Origin: Candidatus Thermofonsia Clade 1 bacterium | GTDB lineage: Bacteria; Chloroflexota; Anaerolineae; Aggregatilineales; UBA2796 | Reading direction: 5' to 3' | Assembly (NCBI GenBank): GCA_002794705.1 | Contig: PGTK01000001.1 | Coordinates: 324,201-388,200, forward strand | DNA: 64,000 nucleotides | In this document: positions 63,911 to 64,000 of the stretch, piece after piece | Position numbering within the stretch: position 1 is the first letter of the stretch | Layout of the letters: each line of letters opens with the position of its first letter | The notes under the pieces: generated by a model | Told to the model about the DNA's origin: nothing | The model's input: the letters and a program-made list of their open reading frames with translations, nothing else | Databases searched by the model: none | Made by a program: the position numbers and the translations under genes

Positions 63911-63938
63911 TTGACAGGAGAGGGGAGTGTGCTAGAAT
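63911..63938 (+). promoter_or_regulatory. Outward-facing promoter at window end
   Basis: TTGACA (63911-63916), 16 bases, TAGAAT (63933-63938), reading off the end of the window. The last 60 bases contain no start codon with a ribosome-binding site; the gene is not visible. Confidence 0.7.
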
Positions 63939-64000
63939 GCGCCGCGTCGGGCAACGCAGGCAACGCAGCGCAAACGCCAAAGCAACCAAATCGCCAAAAG

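Overview
The window looks like a chromosomal segment of a Chloroflexota bacterium, most likely of the Anaerolineae branch. This is an inference from gene content and style: about 58% GC by eye, many secreted or lipid-anchored proteins with Thr/Pro-rich linkers, bacterial SH3, PPC and beta-propeller modules, a thermophile-type isocitrate dehydrogenase, and a kaiBC locus outside cyanobacteria. Several promoters put a TATAAT-like box very close to the start codon, suggesting leaderless or short-leader mRNAs. I saw no rRNA, tRNA, insertion sequence or CRISPR array.

Layout. 0-13 kb: an FHA protein, two lipoproteins, a peptide-type ABC importer (binding protein and two permeases, no ATPases), a PepSY protein, a fused CO/xanthine dehydrogenase-type FAD plus 2Fe-2S subunit, a TPR protein and MtnA of methionine salvage. 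13-19 kb: an arginine-decarboxylase-like PLP enzyme behind a structured, terminator-ended 180-nt leader or small RNA, isocitrate dehydrogenase, a membrane pseudophosphatase with a propeller, and a decayed TIR-domain gene. 19-30 kb: metG with an attenuator-like leader, a membrane thioredoxin, the dnaX-ebfC-recR repair/replication operon, a secreted phosphoesterase, glycogen phosphorylase, a NERD protein and an AAA ATPase with a long Thr-rich tail. 30-44 kb: a CARF/HEPN (Csx-type) gene interrupted by one amber codon, a propeller protein, a two-component pair, an amino-acid-type ABC transporter with an unusual permease, a phosphate-type binding protein, tgt, a PPC protein and an M3 peptidase.

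44-50 kb holds the most interesting block: a PAS protein whose C-terminal half resembles the KaiA C-terminal/RsbU N-terminal helical bundle, then kaiB, kaiC and a 1068-residue multi-sensor histidine kinase that begins with a receiver-like domain lacking the phospho-acceptor. The four genes are nearly contiguous and sit behind a perfect 13-bp inverted repeat. KaiC keeps the phosphorylation triad and the C-terminal loop that KaiA binds in cyanobacteria. This suggests a complete light/redox- or ligand-sensing Kai timer with a non-canonical KaiA and its own output kinase.

50-64 kb: a thioesterase, a site-2-type protease, a STAS-like protein, zinc-ribbon and small ORFs, a GH5-like enzyme, then a disaccharide phosphorolysis locus (GH65 phosphorylase, beta-phosphoglucomutase, sugar ABC importer, YesL-like protein) controlled by a LacI regulator with two tandem DNA-binding domains. 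The window ends with a zinc-type ArsR repressor, a histidine-rich metal-binding protein and an outward-facing promoter.
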